Positions 1 through 8,988 are shown, counted from the first letter of the stretch. The stretch: 42,535 nucleotides of DNA from an uncultured Pelagibacteraceae bacterium (GCA_902518955.1 CABYIR010000012.1:1-42535), one strand, 5' to 3'. Made by a program: numbers and translations. Notes: generated by a model not told the origin, from the letters alone.

Positions 1-36
1 GAAGAATCTTTAGAAATAAATAAGAAGTCAAATTAA
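1..36 (+). CDS. 3' end of an unidentified gene (partial)
   Basis: The first 33 bases read in frame 1 as eleven residues, EESLEINKKSN, followed by TAA at 34-36. The hydrophilic tail would suit the C-terminus of a protein whose gene starts outside the window. It would be convergent with the peroxidase gene that ends at 91. This is too short to identify, and the open frame could be chance. Confidence 0.25.
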   Translation, partial: EESLEINKKSN

Positions 37-90
37 TTTAAACTTTTAAATTAATAATTTACTCATTATCAATAAGAATGAACAAATACT

Positions 91-639
91 TTATTGTGAA
101 ATAATATTAGATAATTTTTTTTGAAACGAATTTGAGCTTGGTTTGGTCAATGCGGTATACCCTGCAATCGCATTACCGCTTCGATCTATTATAATTTTGT
201 GAAAATTCCATCTTGGTACTCCAGAAATGAAACCTAATTCTTTTTTTGTCCACTGAAAAAACGGATGAGCATTCTCGCCTTTTACAACATATTTCTGTGT
301 TAAAGGGAAAGTTATTCCAAAAGAAGAATCACAAAATTCTTTAATTTCTTCATTGTCACCACTTTCTTGATTCCCAAAGTCATTTGAAGGTACGCCTATT
401 ATAACAAGGCCATCGTCACTATATTTGTTATGCAATGCCTGTAAGCCATCATATTGATAAGTGAATCCACATAAGCTCGCTGTATTGACCACCATAATTA
501 TTTTTCCTTTAAAGTCTGACAAATTTATATCATCAACTTCATTGATTGATTTAAATGTATAGTCATAAGCATTCATAGAAGCAGCATAATTAATTGATAA
601 AAAAACAAATATAAAGAAGTAATTTATTAATTTTTTCAC
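91..639 (-). CDS. Secreted glutathione peroxidase family thiol peroxidase
   Basis: This 182-aa protein belongs to the glutathione peroxidase family, which reduces peroxides with a catalytic cysteine. An N-terminal hydrophobic signal peptide (about residues 1-20) suggests export to the periplasm. The family tetrad is visible: Cys57 in ASLCGFT, Gln91 in FGNQE, and Trp144-Asn145 in PRWNFHK. It has cysteine rather than selenocysteine. Many bacterial members use thioredoxin rather than glutathione, so the reductant is open. The gene lies 9 bp downstream of nhaD on the same strand and may share its transcript. The secreted location is slightly unusual, as many bacterial homologues are cytoplasmic. 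Confidence 0.88.
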   Translation of the reverse strand: MKKLINYFFIFVFLSINYAASMNAYDYTFKSINEVDDINLSDFKGKIIMVVNTASLCGFTYQYDGLQALHNKYSDDGLVIIGVPSNDFGNQESGDNEEIKEFCDSSFGITFPLTQKYVVKGENAHPFFQWTKKELGFISGVPRWNFHKIIIDRSGNAIAGYTALTKPSSNSFQKKLSNIISQ

Positions 640-648
640 TTTAGATAT

Positions 649-1938
649 TTAAAAATTCATAAGTATATGGACATAAATACTTGCAAAATAACCAATTGCA
701 ATTACTGGAGTCCATTTTAGGTGACCAAAGAATGTATACAATCCCTTAGCTTGACCCATTAGAGCAACACCTGCTGCTGATCCAATTGATAACATACTGC
801 CTCCAACACCTGCCGTAAGAGTGGCAAGCAACCATTGGCTAATTGGCATAGCGGGATCCATGCTCAAAACTGCAAACATAACTGGAATGTTGTCAACAAT
901 TGCAGAGAGTATTCCCACTAATATATTGGCATTAGTTGCTCCTAAGTCAGTATACATAAATTCTGAGGCCATTTCTAAGTAACCAATCATACCTAAGCCA
1001 CTAACTGCAATAATAACGCCAAAGAAGAATAGTAAAGTATCCCATTCAATATGTGCGATATTTTGCAATACATCATATTTCTCCGTTGATGTAGAGTCAT
1101 ATTGTTTAATGAAATATCCATAAATTAAAAGATAGGAAAGACCTGTCATCATTCCAAGTACAGGTGGCAAGTGAAAGAAATTATGAAAAGATACTGCTGT
1201 TATAATCGTAAGAATACCAAGTAGTATCATTATTTTGCCACCATATTTTATTTCTGTATTCTCAACATTAAGTGATGGCTGGTCATCTTCAACAAAGAAA
1301 CTCATGACTACTGCTGGTATAATATAATTTACTATTGATGGAACTACCAATTGAAAGAAAGTAAAGAACTCAACTTTTCCAGCTTGCCATACCATTAAAG
1401 TGGTAATATCACCAAAAGGGCTAAATGCACCACCTGCATTAGCTGCTACAACAATATTTATACATGCTATCGAAATAAATTTTGGACTTGAAGCTCCAAC
1501 AGCCATTACAACAGCACATAGGACTAACGCGGTCGTAAGATTATCGGCTAAAGGTGACATGAAAAATGCAATGACACCTGTTATCCAAAATAATTGACGA
1601 TAACTAAAATTCTTTTTTATAAGCCATACTTTAAGCACCTTAAAAACATTGCGTTCTTCTAAAGCAGCTATGTAAGTCATCGCAACAAGCAAAAAGAATG
1701 CAAGTTCAGCATATTCTAGAAGCCCATGTCTAAATGTTTCCTCAACAATTTCTGCATGAGGTGAGCCGCTGTAAGCAATAGCTATAATTGCCCAAATTAA
1801 TCCTGAAGCTAAAATTACCGGCTTACTCTTTCTTAAATGAGTAAACTCTTCTGCCATCACTAATAAGTAAGAAACAGTAAAAATTATTAGCGATAATATT
1901 CCTGCGAATGTGAATGTTAAATCAATTGAATGGTGCAT
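649..1938 (-). CDS. nhaD: NhaD-type Na+/H+ antiporter
   Basis: A 429-aa polytopic inner-membrane protein of the NhaD family, which expels sodium in exchange for protons. It has about a dozen hydrophobic segments. Family-typical motifs are present, including SPLADNLTTAL near residue 128, SPFGDITTLMVW near residue 172 and IVDNIPVMFA near residue 346. The length is usual. The start at 1938 lies inside the 3' end of thiP (17-bp overlap), with an AGGA ribosome site about 9 bases upstream, so it is probably co-transcribed with the thiamine transporter genes. Sodium-motive physiology is common in marine bacteria. The reason for its link to thiamine uptake is not apparent. Confidence 0.9.
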   Translation of the reverse strand: MHHSIDLTFTFAGILSLIIFTVSYLLVMAEEFTHLRKSKPVILASGLIWAIIAIAYSGSPHAEIVEETFRHGLLEYAELAFFLLVAMTYIAALEERNVFKVLKVWLIKKNFSYRQLFWITGVIAFFMSPLADNLTTALVLCAVVMAVGASSPKFISIACINIVVAANAGGAFSPFGDITTLMVWQAGKVEFFTFFQLVVPSIVNYIIPAVVMSFFVEDDQPSLNVENTEIKYGGKIMILLGILTIITAVSFHNFFHLPPVLGMMTGLSYLLIYGYFIKQYDSTSTEKYDVLQNIAHIEWDTLLFFFGVIIAVSGLGMIGYLEMASEFMYTDLGATNANILVGILSAIVDNIPVMFAVLSMDPAMPISQWLLATLTAGVGGSMLSIGSAAGVALMGQAKGLYTFFGHLKWTPVIAIGYFASIYVHILMNF

Positions 1939-3439
1939 CTTTATAAGTCCTACCTAATATATATCTTGGTATTATAAAATATAATAAGCAATAAGTTAAA
2001 AATAGTAAGCTAAGAGCTCTTGCTTCTTCGATCCTATAATTTCCCAATAACCTATATATTGTTTGAGTTAAAGTTGACAAGTCATTAGTGCCAAAAAAAG
2101 AGATAATCACTAAATCACTTGATGACAAGATCGAGGAAATGCAAAAAGTATTAATTAATGGGCGTTTTAATCGATCTAAGTCCACTATCATAAATTTCTT
2201 AAAACCATAAAGATTTATACTTTCTGATAAATTTAAATGCTCTTGAGATACTCTAAAATATGATGGTGATAGATAATTATAGCTAAATGGTAAAATGAAA
2301 ATTGTATTTATAACAATAACAATAATTATACTTGGAATATTTAAACTTAAAAATTCATTAATAAAAATATAATAGCCAACAGCAATAATAGCAGGAGAAA
2401 AGATTATTGATAAATAAAACCAAAGTTCTCTTTTATATTTGCTTCTTTGTACAAACTCCAAGTTTCCATAGGTAATAATTAATGCCAGTAAACCAGAGAA
2501 AAAAGAAATCTCAAGAGTTGTAATCAAAGATGAAAAAAAGAATTTACTTTGTATTACCAATATAAACTTATCATTTATTCCTTTTATAATTATATAAAAA
2601 ACAGGCGAAAATATAAAAATTGTAAATACAAATATTAATAAGTAGTCAAATACATATTTAAAGGAATATGAATTATTATTTATATTTCTGCGCCTATCAT
2701 CCAATAAAAAATTATTACTTTTAAAACTTTTAAAGAAAAAAATAAATATAGAGCAACAAATCAGAATTTGAATTATTAGAAGAATAACAGCTTGGTTATA
2801 ATTATTTAGAAATATAACTGATTGATAGATAGCAACTTCAATAGTTGAATATTTTGGTCCACCACCTAGAATCAGAATAGGTGTGAAGCTTACAAAACAG
2901 ATAAAGGAAACCAGGACAAATAAACTTGGAATATTTTTTTTTATTATCGGCCATTCACTAGCAAGAAAAAATCCAAGGTGACTTAACCCCATCTGCTTTG
3001 CTAAGCTTTTTTCATTTGGGCTTATATCATCTAAACTTTGTATCAAGACTCGAGTTACTAGAGGAGCATTTAGTATTACATGAGCTATTAAAATTCCCTG
3101 TAGGCCGTAAATATTAATAATATCGCCGTAAAATAAAACGATACCTAATACAGAGATGATTGTTGGCAATACAAACATTATTGACAGAGAGTCAATGATT
3201 ATACGCACGCCATAGATATAATTATGTTTAACTAGAAGGTAAGCAAATAAGGATCCCAAAATAACTGTTAAGATTGCTGATAGAATAGACTGGTACAGAG
3301 AAAAGAAACTTATGGATATAAGGTATTCTGAAAAGATAAATTCTTCAGTAAAATCAAAATAAAATATAATACTTATTAAAGGAATAATTATACTTAAAAT
3401 GATAATAAGAAAACATAGGTTTGAAAAAAGATTTCTCAA
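1922..3439 (-). CDS. thiP: Thiamine ABC transporter permease ThiP
   Basis: A 505-aa fused permease with two tandem transmembrane halves of about six helices each, as in ThiP, which carries thiamine or its phosphates across the inner membrane. Each half has an EAA-type loop that contacts the ATPase: around residues 140-170 (EKSLAKQMGL) and 400-430 (EHLNLSESINLYG). The length is close to the usual ~530. It starts directly after the stop of thiB, consistent with translational coupling, and its 3' end overlaps nhaD. No thiQ ATPase follows, although thiBPQ is the common order, so the ATPase must be encoded elsewhere or borrowed. The TPP riboswitch upstream of thiB supports the thiamine assignment over related iron permeases. 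Confidence 0.85.
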   Translation of the reverse strand: MRNLFSNLCFLIIILSIIIPLISIIFYFDFTEEFIFSEYLISISFFSLYQSILSAILTVILGSLFAYLLVKHNYIYGVRIIIDSLSIMFVLPTIISVLGIVLFYGDIINIYGLQGILIAHVILNAPLVTRVLIQSLDDISPNEKSLAKQMGLSHLGFFLASEWPIIKKNIPSLFVLVSFICFVSFTPILILGGGPKYSTIEVAIYQSVIFLNNYNQAVILLIIQILICCSIFIFFFKSFKSNNFLLDDRRRNINNNSYSFKYVFDYLLIFVFTIFIFSPVFYIIIKGINDKFILVIQSKFFFSSLITTLEISFFSGLLALIITYGNLEFVQRSKYKRELWFYLSIIFSPAIIAVGYYIFINEFLSLNIPSIIIVIVINTIFILPFSYNYLSPSYFRVSQEHLNLSESINLYGFKKFMIVDLDRLKRPLINTFCISSILSSSDLVIISFFGTNDLSTLTQTIYRLLGNYRIEEARALSLLFLTYCLLYFIIPRYILGRTYKDAPFN

Positions 3440-4330
3440 CTAGTCTATCGATGCTTTTAGCCATTCAGAAATCAATTTTTCTGTATCAAATTCTCTTGCT
3501 TCTAATTTATTTGGTACTTTTAGTTGACTCATTTTTTCTGGCATTGCATTTTTATCAACGGGATACATTATATTTTTAGAGGATATAATTTTTTGAATAT
3601 CCTCAGTCAGCATAAAGTCAACAAATGATTTTGCTAAATCAAAATTTTTAACATCTTTGTTTACTAAAATTAACTCCTCAGTTATTAAATGACCTTCTTC
3701 AAATATTAATGCTTCATACTTATATTCACCCTCATATTCTTGATGATAAAATGGTGATGTACTATAACTCAAAACAAGATCCGCCTTTTTATCAAGAAAC
3801 ATACCATATGCTTCTGACCAACCGGGTGTATATGTAATTACTTGGTCATTAAGTAACTTAAAATTTTCAATAAATGATTCTGGATAAATCTTCTTCATCC
3901 ATCTTAACAAACCAAGTCCTACAGGACTTGTTCTTGGATCTTGAACCACTATCTTTAAATTATTATTTGAAGCAAGTTCCTGAAAAGAATTCGGAGGATT
4001 TTCAATATTATCTCTATTAAAAATAAAGGCAAAATATCCATAGTCATATCTTGCCCAATAATCTGAGTCTCCTTCTTTAAAATCATTCACTTCCACTCCA
4101 AGAAGAATATCTTTTCCTTTTTTAAAAATATTACTATTTAATGAACCAGCCTGATTAGTAGCAACGTATTGAACATCACAGTTACAAATTTCTTCAAATT
4201 TTAATTCTATCTCTGGACCTGGTCCCCATTCAGATGAAAAAGAGTCATATGTTCCAATAATAAGAGTCTCCTTGGCGTTCAGATGACTCGATAAAGTAAA
4301 TAAAGTTATGATTATAATTTTTTTGATCAT
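3440..4330 (-). CDS. thiB: Thiamine ABC transporter substrate-binding protein ThiB
   Basis: A periplasmic binding protein of about 296 aa that captures thiamine or its phosphates for ThiP. A signal peptide (about residues 1-19, ending SHLNA) precedes the mature start KETLIIGTYDSF, typical of ThiB and related iron-binding proteins. I place the start at the ATG at 4330. The longer in-frame ATG at 4348 lies inside the conserved TPP aptamer and would add MLAEET before the signal peptide. GGAGGAG at 4334-4340 is a strong Shine-Dalgarno for the 4330 start and is part of the aptamer, so thiamine pyrophosphate should repress translation. Confidence 0.88.
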   Translation of the reverse strand: MIKKIIIITLFTLSSHLNAKETLIIGTYDSFSSEWGPGPEIELKFEEICNCDVQYVATNQAGSLNSNIFKKGKDILLGVEVNDFKEGDSDYWARYDYGYFAFIFNRDNIENPPNSFQELASNNNLKIVVQDPRTSPVGLGLLRWMKKIYPESFIENFKLLNDQVITYTPGWSEAYGMFLDKKADLVLSYSTSPFYHQEYEGEYKYEALIFEEGHLITEELILVNKDVKNFDLAKSFVDFMLTEDIQKIISSKNIMYPVDKNAMPEKMSQLKVPNKLEAREFDTEKLISEWLKASID

Positions 4331-4410
4331 AGTCTCCTCCGCTAGCATTATCTAGATCAGGTTACGGGTCGTTTATATATAAACCTCTCAGCATTTAAGC
4401 TCCCCAGTAG
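4331..4410 (-). promoter_or_regulatory. TPP riboswitch (THI element) controlling thiBP
   Basis: Read on the minus strand, the region has the conserved blocks of the thiamine pyrophosphate aptamer in order: GGGGAGC, GCTGAGA, GACCC, then ACCTGATCTAGATAATGC and TAGCGGAGGA. An extended AT stem (GTTTATATATAAAC) lies between the GCTGAGA and GACCC blocks. I could not convincingly pair the outermost P1 helix by eye. There is no room for a terminator platform: the final conserved block contains the thiB Shine-Dalgarno and the start codon follows within a few bases. This implies direct occlusion of the ribosome site on ligand binding. Confidence 0.93.
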
Positions 4411-4450
4411 TATTAATATATGCTAAAAATGTATTAATTAAATATAATAA

Positions 4451-4891
4451 ATGTTAATGGACCATAAATTTTTATCAAATATCGAAAATTATAAGATTGA
4501 TGAGGATCCAGGGCCTTTTTCTAAAAATAATGAATTCATCTATTATGCGGAAAAAGATGGCATCGTTTATAAAGGGTTTAAAGTTCTTGAAAAAAATTCA
4601 AACAAAGCCGGTATTGCTCATGGGGGAACTCATATAGCCTTTGCAGATGGGATAATGGGGTATACAGCATGGAAAACTCATAAGCTTCCGTGCTTAACTG
4701 CAAAATTGAGTGGCAATTATTTAGCACCAGCTCCATTAGGTTCGTGGGTTTATGGATTTGCCGAGATTACCAGAGCAACCAAGTCTATTATTTTTATGAA
4801 GTGTAATTTATACATAAATGACTCATTAATTTTTAATGCTGACGGAATTTTTAAAATTTTAAAAAATCAAGGAACTAAAGATCCTTCATAA
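4451..4891 (+). CDS. PaaI-like hotdog-fold thioesterase
   Basis: A 146-aa protein of the PaaI/YbgC-like hotdog thioesterase family, which hydrolyses acyl-CoA thioesters in the cytoplasm. The characteristic HGG is at residues 57-59, followed by the helix AFADGIMGYTAW with Asp66 as the likely catalytic acid, and later strands TAKLSGNYLAPAP. A second ATG at 4457 could be the true start. The gene is divergent from thiB, and its stop TAA shares one base with the ATG of the next hydrolase gene, so the two form an operon. The substrate is not predictable from sequence. Confidence 0.8.
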   Translation: MLMDHKFLSNIENYKIDEDPGPFSKNNEFIYYAEKDGIVYKGFKVLEKNSNKAGIAHGGTHIAFADGIMGYTAWKTHKLPCLTAKLSGNYLAPAPLGSWVYGFAEITRATKSIIFMKCNLYINDSLIFNADGIFKILKNQGTKDPS

Positions 4892-5850
4892 TGTTAAAAG
4901 ATTTTAATTTAGATAATTTTGAATTAATAAAAAATAACGAAATCAAACTCAATGTTTATTGTGATGGGATTGGACCATTAGTGATTATGGCACACGGTTG
5001 GCCTGAGTCATGGTATTCCTGGAGACATCAGATTAAGTTTCTAGTAGCAAATGGATTTTCAGTAGCCGTATTAGATATGAGAGGATACGGAGACTCATCA
5101 AAGCCTCATTCAATTACTGATTATGATATTAAGAAACTAACATCAGATATAATCGTGACCGCAGATTATTTAAACGCAGAAAATTTTTATTTGATGGGAC
5201 ATGATTGGGGGGCACCGGTAGTTTGGAACACATGTTTAGATTTTGAGTCGAGAGTTATAAAAGCTTGTGGCATGAGCGTTCCCTATATGGTTTCGCAAAG
5301 TTCTCCAATTGAAACAATGAAGTTTCTTTTTAAGGATTACTTTTTTTATATGTTATATTTTCAAAATGAGGGGATAATAGAAAAAGAATTGGAAAAAGAC
5401 ATGAAGTCATCATTGATGAATATATATGGATCATTACAATCTGATGGTTCTTCATCTGAAACATTTCAGCCTAAACCTCTTACAAAAGATATGACTTTTC
5501 TAAAGTCAATTGGCTCATTTGATAAGATTCCTAAATGGTTAACTGAAGAAGATTTTAATTATTATCTCAGTAGATTTCAAAATGGAGGTATGAGAGGACC
5601 AATAAATTGGTACAGAAATATAGACCGCAATTGGGAGATAACCAAAGATACTCATCAATTAAAAATTAATGTTCCAACATGTTTTCTATGTGGGGAAGAC
5701 GATCCTGTAAGTGTTTGGGCGCCAATCGATAAGAATAACTACTCTCTACTTGAATTAAGCAAAATTATTAAAGGTGCAGGTCATTGGCTTCAGCAAGAGA
5801 AGCCAGATGAGGTAAACAAGATTATTTTAGATTTTTTTAAACCTAATTAA
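4891..5850 (+). CDS. Epoxide hydrolase-like alpha/beta hydrolase
   Basis: A 319-aa cytoplasmic alpha/beta hydrolase with soluble epoxide hydrolase features. HGWP at 35-38 forms the oxyanion hole, Asp105 in GHDWGAP is the nucleophile, Asp270/271 the probable acid, and His298 in GAGHW the general base. Cap tyrosines that polarise the epoxide are likely Tyr156 (YFQ) and Tyr241 (WYRN). An aspartate nucleophile distinguishes it from serine esterases, although haloalkane dehalogenases share this feature; the two tyrosines favour epoxide hydrolase. It is translationally coupled to the thioesterase through a TAATG junction. The natural substrate is unknown. Confidence 0.82.
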   Translation: MLKDFNLDNFELIKNNEIKLNVYCDGIGPLVIMAHGWPESWYSWRHQIKFLVANGFSVAVLDMRGYGDSSKPHSITDYDIKKLTSDIIVTADYLNAENFYLMGHDWGAPVVWNTCLDFESRVIKACGMSVPYMVSQSSPIETMKFLFKDYFFYMLYFQNEGIIEKELEKDMKSSLMNIYGSLQSDGSSSETFQPKPLTKDMTFLKSIGSFDKIPKWLTEEDFNYYLSRFQNGGMRGPINWYRNIDRNWEITKDTHQLKINVPTCFLCGEDDPVSVWAPIDKNNYSLLELSKIIKGAGHWLQQEKPDEVNKIILDFFKPN

Positions 5851-5895
5851 ATTGATTGCAGTATCATTTGATTTTATATACATTCATTCAGTTTT

Positions 5896-5972
<77 letters not shown>

Positions 5973-5992
5973 TCATTAGTTAAGTTGACCAC

Positions 5993-7033
5993 ATGAATAA
6001 GCCTACTGATAAAAATTTTAAAATGCCAGCTGAATGGCACAGTCACGACTGCTGCTGGATGCAATGGCCAACTGATGTGACTGGAGATTACTCTGAGATT
6101 GAGTCTTGGGCTCATTTCGACTTAGAGAAAGCAAGAGTAGCATGGGCAAATGTCGCAAATACCATTTCTAAATTTGAAGAGTTAAAAATGATAGTCCACC
6201 CAGATAATATTTCTAGTGCTCAAAGTTTATTGAATTCTTCCATAAAAGTTCTACCTCTTGAATTAAATGATGCGTGGGCTAGAGACTCCGGAGCAATATT
6301 TTTATTGGATAAGGATGGTAAGTTGGGTGGAGTTGATTCTGATTTTAATTGTTGGGGATATAAAATTAATTTTGAATTGGATGATAAAGTTGCAAAGTTT
6401 ATGATCAATGAGTCTAAAGCAGAGTATTTTAAAAATAATATGGTCTTAGAAGGTGGATCCATTCATGTCGATGGAGAAGGAACTTTATTGACCACAGAGC
6501 AGTGCTTATTAAATAAAAATAGAAATCCATCATTATCTAAATTAGAAATAGAAAAAAATCTAAAGGAGTATTTTGGTATTAGTAAAGTAATTTGGTTAAA
6601 GCATGGAACAGATGAAGGAACTGATGGCCATATAGATAATGTAGCATGTTTTACAGAACCAGGTGTCGTTTCTGCAATGGTATGTAGTGATAAAAATGAT
6701 TCTTATTATGATATATTAAATGAAAATTTAGAGATACTTAAAACATCAACAGACTCTAAGGGCAAAAGGCTTAAAGTTATTGAAATTGAAATGTCATACC
6801 GAAGGCTTTTACCCGGTAGTGATGAGCCTTGCTCTTATATTAACTACTATATAGCAAATGCTGGAATCATTATGCCTATTTATAATGATACAAAGGCAGA
6901 TGAGGCTGCTGTAAATCAAATTAAGTCTGCTTTTCCAGATAGGAAAGTTGTTTGCATTGATGGTCATGATATACATATGGGTGGAGGTAATGTACATTGT
7001 ATTACCCAACAACAACCGAAAGGTCACTTATGA
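5993..7033 (+). CDS. aguA: Agmatine deiminase
   Basis: A 346-aa guanidino-group-modifying enzyme that converts agmatine to N-carbamoylputrescine and ammonia. Family motifs are seen in order: PAEWHSHDCCWMQWP at the N-terminus, NDAWARDSGAIF, LEGGSIHVDGEGT, GTDGHIDNVACF, and GGGNVHCITQQQP at the C-terminus with nucleophile Cys336. The length is close to the usual 350-370. Its stop overlaps the start of the amidase gene by 4 bp (ATGA), and together they make putrescine by the plant/pseudomonad-type route. No arginine decarboxylase is in the window, so agmatine may be imported or made from a distant locus. Confidence 0.95.
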   Translation: MNKPTDKNFKMPAEWHSHDCCWMQWPTDVTGDYSEIESWAHFDLEKARVAWANVANTISKFEELKMIVHPDNISSAQSLLNSSIKVLPLELNDAWARDSGAIFLLDKDGKLGGVDSDFNCWGYKINFELDDKVAKFMINESKAEYFKNNMVLEGGSIHVDGEGTLLTTEQCLLNKNRNPSLSKLEIEKNLKEYFGISKVIWLKHGTDEGTDGHIDNVACFTEPGVVSAMVCSDKNDSYYDILNENLEILKTSTDSKGKRLKVIEIEMSYRRLLPGSDEPCSYINYYIANAGIIMPIYNDTKADEAAVNQIKSAFPDRKVVCIDGHDIHMGGGNVHCITQQQPKGHL

Positions 7034-7896
7034 GAGAAATAAAAGTTGCTGCTACTCAAATGGCTTGTTCAACAAATACAGACGAAAATGTCGATAAAGC
7101 AATTGAATTAATTGTCAAAGCTTCAAAAGAAGGAGCGAATATTATTCTTATCCAAGAATTATTCGGGAATGTCTATTTTTGTAAAGATCAAAAAGATCAG
7201 TATTTTGATTTAGCAATGCCATTTGATGGCCATCCAATTCTAAATACAATGTCAAAAGTAGCAAAAGAACACAATGTAGTTTTACCAATAAGCTATTTTG
7301 AAAAATCTAATAAGGCTTATTTTAATTCGGTGGCAATTATTGATGCAGATGGATCTATTTTAGGTAACTATCGTAAATCTCACATTCCTGATGGTCCTGG
7401 ATACCAAGAAAAATTTTATTTTAATCCAGGAGATACTGGATTCAAAGTTTGGGATACAAGTTTTGCAAAAATTGGAGTTGGAATTTGTTGGGATCAATGG
7501 TCTTCAGAGGCGGCAAGAATTATGTCACTTCAAGGTGCCGAGGTTATTTTTTATCCAACTGCAATAGGCGGTGAACCAGATAATGAAGATGATTATGACA
7601 GTTCTGATATGTGGCAAAGAGCCATGATCGGACACTCAGCTTGTAATCAAGTTCCTATAGTTGCTTCAAATCGTATTGGAACAGAATCGGGCGATACATG
7701 TAATAATTTCTTTTATGGTCGTTCATTTATCGCTGACTATAAAAGTGATATGCTTGCAGAAGGAAGTAGAGATAAAGAAGAAGTGCTTGTTGCAAGTATA
7801 AATTTAGATGAAGCTGAATCATTTAGAAGAACTTGGGGTATCTTTAGAGATAGAAGGCCTGATCTATACGCACCCCTAATGAGCCTAGATGGATAG
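7030..7896 (+). CDS. aguB: N-carbamoylputrescine amidase
   Basis: A 288-aa nitrilase-superfamily enzyme that hydrolyses N-carbamoylputrescine to putrescine, CO2 and ammonia. The catalytic triad is visible: Glu43 (IQELFG), Lys116 (YRKSHIPDGPGY) and Cys153 (GICWDQW). I use the ATG at 7030, which overlaps the aguA stop as ATGA and gives the family-typical MREIKVAATQ. An upstream in-frame ATG at 6997 would add eleven residues and a longer overlap, and is unlikely. Substrate assignment rests on the motifs plus coupling to aguA. Confidence 0.95.
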   Translation: MREIKVAATQMACSTNTDENVDKAIELIVKASKEGANIILIQELFGNVYFCKDQKDQYFDLAMPFDGHPILNTMSKVAKEHNVVLPISYFEKSNKAYFNSVAIIDADGSILGNYRKSHIPDGPGYQEKFYFNPGDTGFKVWDTSFAKIGVGICWDQWSSEAARIMSLQGAEVIFYPTAIGGEPDNEDDYDSSDMWQRAMIGHSACNQVPIVASNRIGTESGDTCNNFFYGRSFIADYKSDMLAEGSRDKEEVLVASINLDEAESFRRTWGIFRDRRPDLYAPLMSLDG

Positions 7897-7905
7897 ATTA
7901 AAGGT

Positions 7906-8184
7906 ATGAAAGCTAAAATATTTAGACCTTCTAAAACTGCGATGCAATCAGGAAGAGCAAAAGAAAAATCATGGAAGCTGATAATGGATGATGGGTCTCA
8001 TCAAACTAAAGATCCCCTAATTGGCTGGAATGGTGGAGCCACTACCAAGTCACAGATTAATTTATTTTTTTCGTCTAAGGAAAAGGCAATAAATTATGCT
8101 GAAAGGCATAAATTGGATTATGATGTTCTTGAATCTTCGAGTAGAAGAATTATAAGTAAGTCATACGCGGATAATTTTAAATAA
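7906..8184 (+). CDS. NDUFA4-type complex I accessory protein
   Basis: A 92-aa protein matching the 'ETC complex I subunit conserved region' family (PF04800), the alphaproteobacterial relative of mitochondrial NDUFS4 (18 kDa subunit). Recognisable parts are the N-terminal KIFRPSKTAMQSG, the central WKLIMDDG, and DPLIGWNGGATTKSQI followed by a helix with AINYAER. It is expected to bind the peripheral arm of NADH dehydrogenase. It sits 9 bp after aguB with an AAAGG ribosome site, so it may be carried on the agu transcript although the functions are unrelated. The nuo genes are not nearby. Confidence 0.85.
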   Translation: MKAKIFRPSKTAMQSGRAKEKSWKLIMDDGSHQTKDPLIGWNGGATTKSQINLFFSSKEKAINYAERHKLDYDVLESSSRRIISKSYADNFK

Positions 8185-8186
8185 AT

Positions 8187-8262
<76 letters not shown>

Positions 8263-8267
8263 ATATA

Positions 8268-8897
8268 ATGAAAAAAATTTTATTTCTATTTTCAATTTTA
8301 GTTTCATCAAGTGCTCTAGCTGATACAGCTTATGATTTATATATGAGTGGAAATAAGGCTGAGGGCATAGCCAAATGGCAAGACGAAGCAAATAAAGGAA
8401 ATTCTTCAGCTAAATATGTAATTGGAATGCTGTATAATGACTCTGCTCAATTAGGACTTTGTGAGATTCAAGATTTTTGTGTTTTTAAAAAATTCTCTAA
8501 TTATAGAAAAGCCAAAAAAATATTTGAAGAACTATATAATGAAGAGAGTGATCCTAGGGCAGCGTATGCACTTGCGGAATACTATGATGATCATCCTTTG
8601 ATAATCACAAATTATAAAAAAGCCGCTCAATTATATTTATTTGCAGCTGAACGAGGTGTTCCAGAAGCACAATATAATATCGCCAATATGTATGAAAGAG
8701 GTGAGGGAGTTAAGAAAGATCTTGTTCAATCGGTTAGATGGTATTTGCAATGTAATGTTTCCTCATTGTGTGCAGCTGGCCAAGAAGGTATTGATGATTT
8801 AATAGTTCAATTAACTGATGAAGAATTTGATTATGCAAAATCGTCGGTAGATCATGAGATAAAAGACGTTGATATAAGAATAACTGTTGGGCGATAG
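8268..8897 (+). CDS. Exported Sel1-repeat protein
   Basis: A 209-aa protein with a clear signal peptide (about residues 1-18, ending SSALA) and Sel1-like TPR repeats. The best repeats are around residues 75-105 (RAAYALAEYYDDHP) and 112-150 (AAQLYLFAAERG, then EAQYNIANMYERGEGV). A degenerate first repeat lies near residues 25-60. Sel1 proteins usually act as scaffolds for protein-protein contacts in the periplasm or envelope. The start is only 5 bp after tRNA-Arg, which leaves no room for a normal ribosome site outside the tRNA. The function is unknown, and no neighbour suggests a partner. Confidence 0.75.
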   Translation: MKKILFLFSILVSSSALADTAYDLYMSGNKAEGIAKWQDEANKGNSSAKYVIGMLYNDSAQLGLCEIQDFCVFKKFSNYRKAKKIFEELYNEESDPRAAYALAEYYDDHPLIITNYKKAAQLYLFAAERGVPEAQYNIANMYERGEGVKKDLVQSVRWYLQCNVSSLCAAGQEGIDDLIVQLTDEEFDYAKSSVDHEIKDVDIRITVGR

Positions 8898-8982
8898 GTA
8901 GTATAAAACTTATCCACACTAACAACATATAGTATCAATTATTGTAAAAATTTTTAGTTTCATTTCAGTCAATTTTCATGTT

Positions 8983-8988
8983 TATACT
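8983..8988 (+). promoter_or_regulatory. Candidate -10 element for aapJ
   Basis: TATACT at 8983-8988, about 40 bp before the aapJ start, is the best -10 hexamer in the 130-bp gap after the Sel1 gene. No good -35 is seen at the right spacing (TCATTT at 17 bases). An AAGGA ribosome site at 9014-9018 lies nine bases before the ATG at 9028. Confidence 0.3.

Noticed and set aside
32-55. Perfect AT-only inverted repeat near the left edge
   Set aside because: An 11-bp stem made only of A and T with a 2-base loop is weak and expected by chance in DNA this AT-rich. It could be a bidirectional terminator, but I cannot support that.
4331-4348. Longer thiB start at 4348
   Set aside because: The ATG is part of the conserved TPP aptamer, lies upstream of the strong ribosome site and would displace the signal peptide from the N-terminus.
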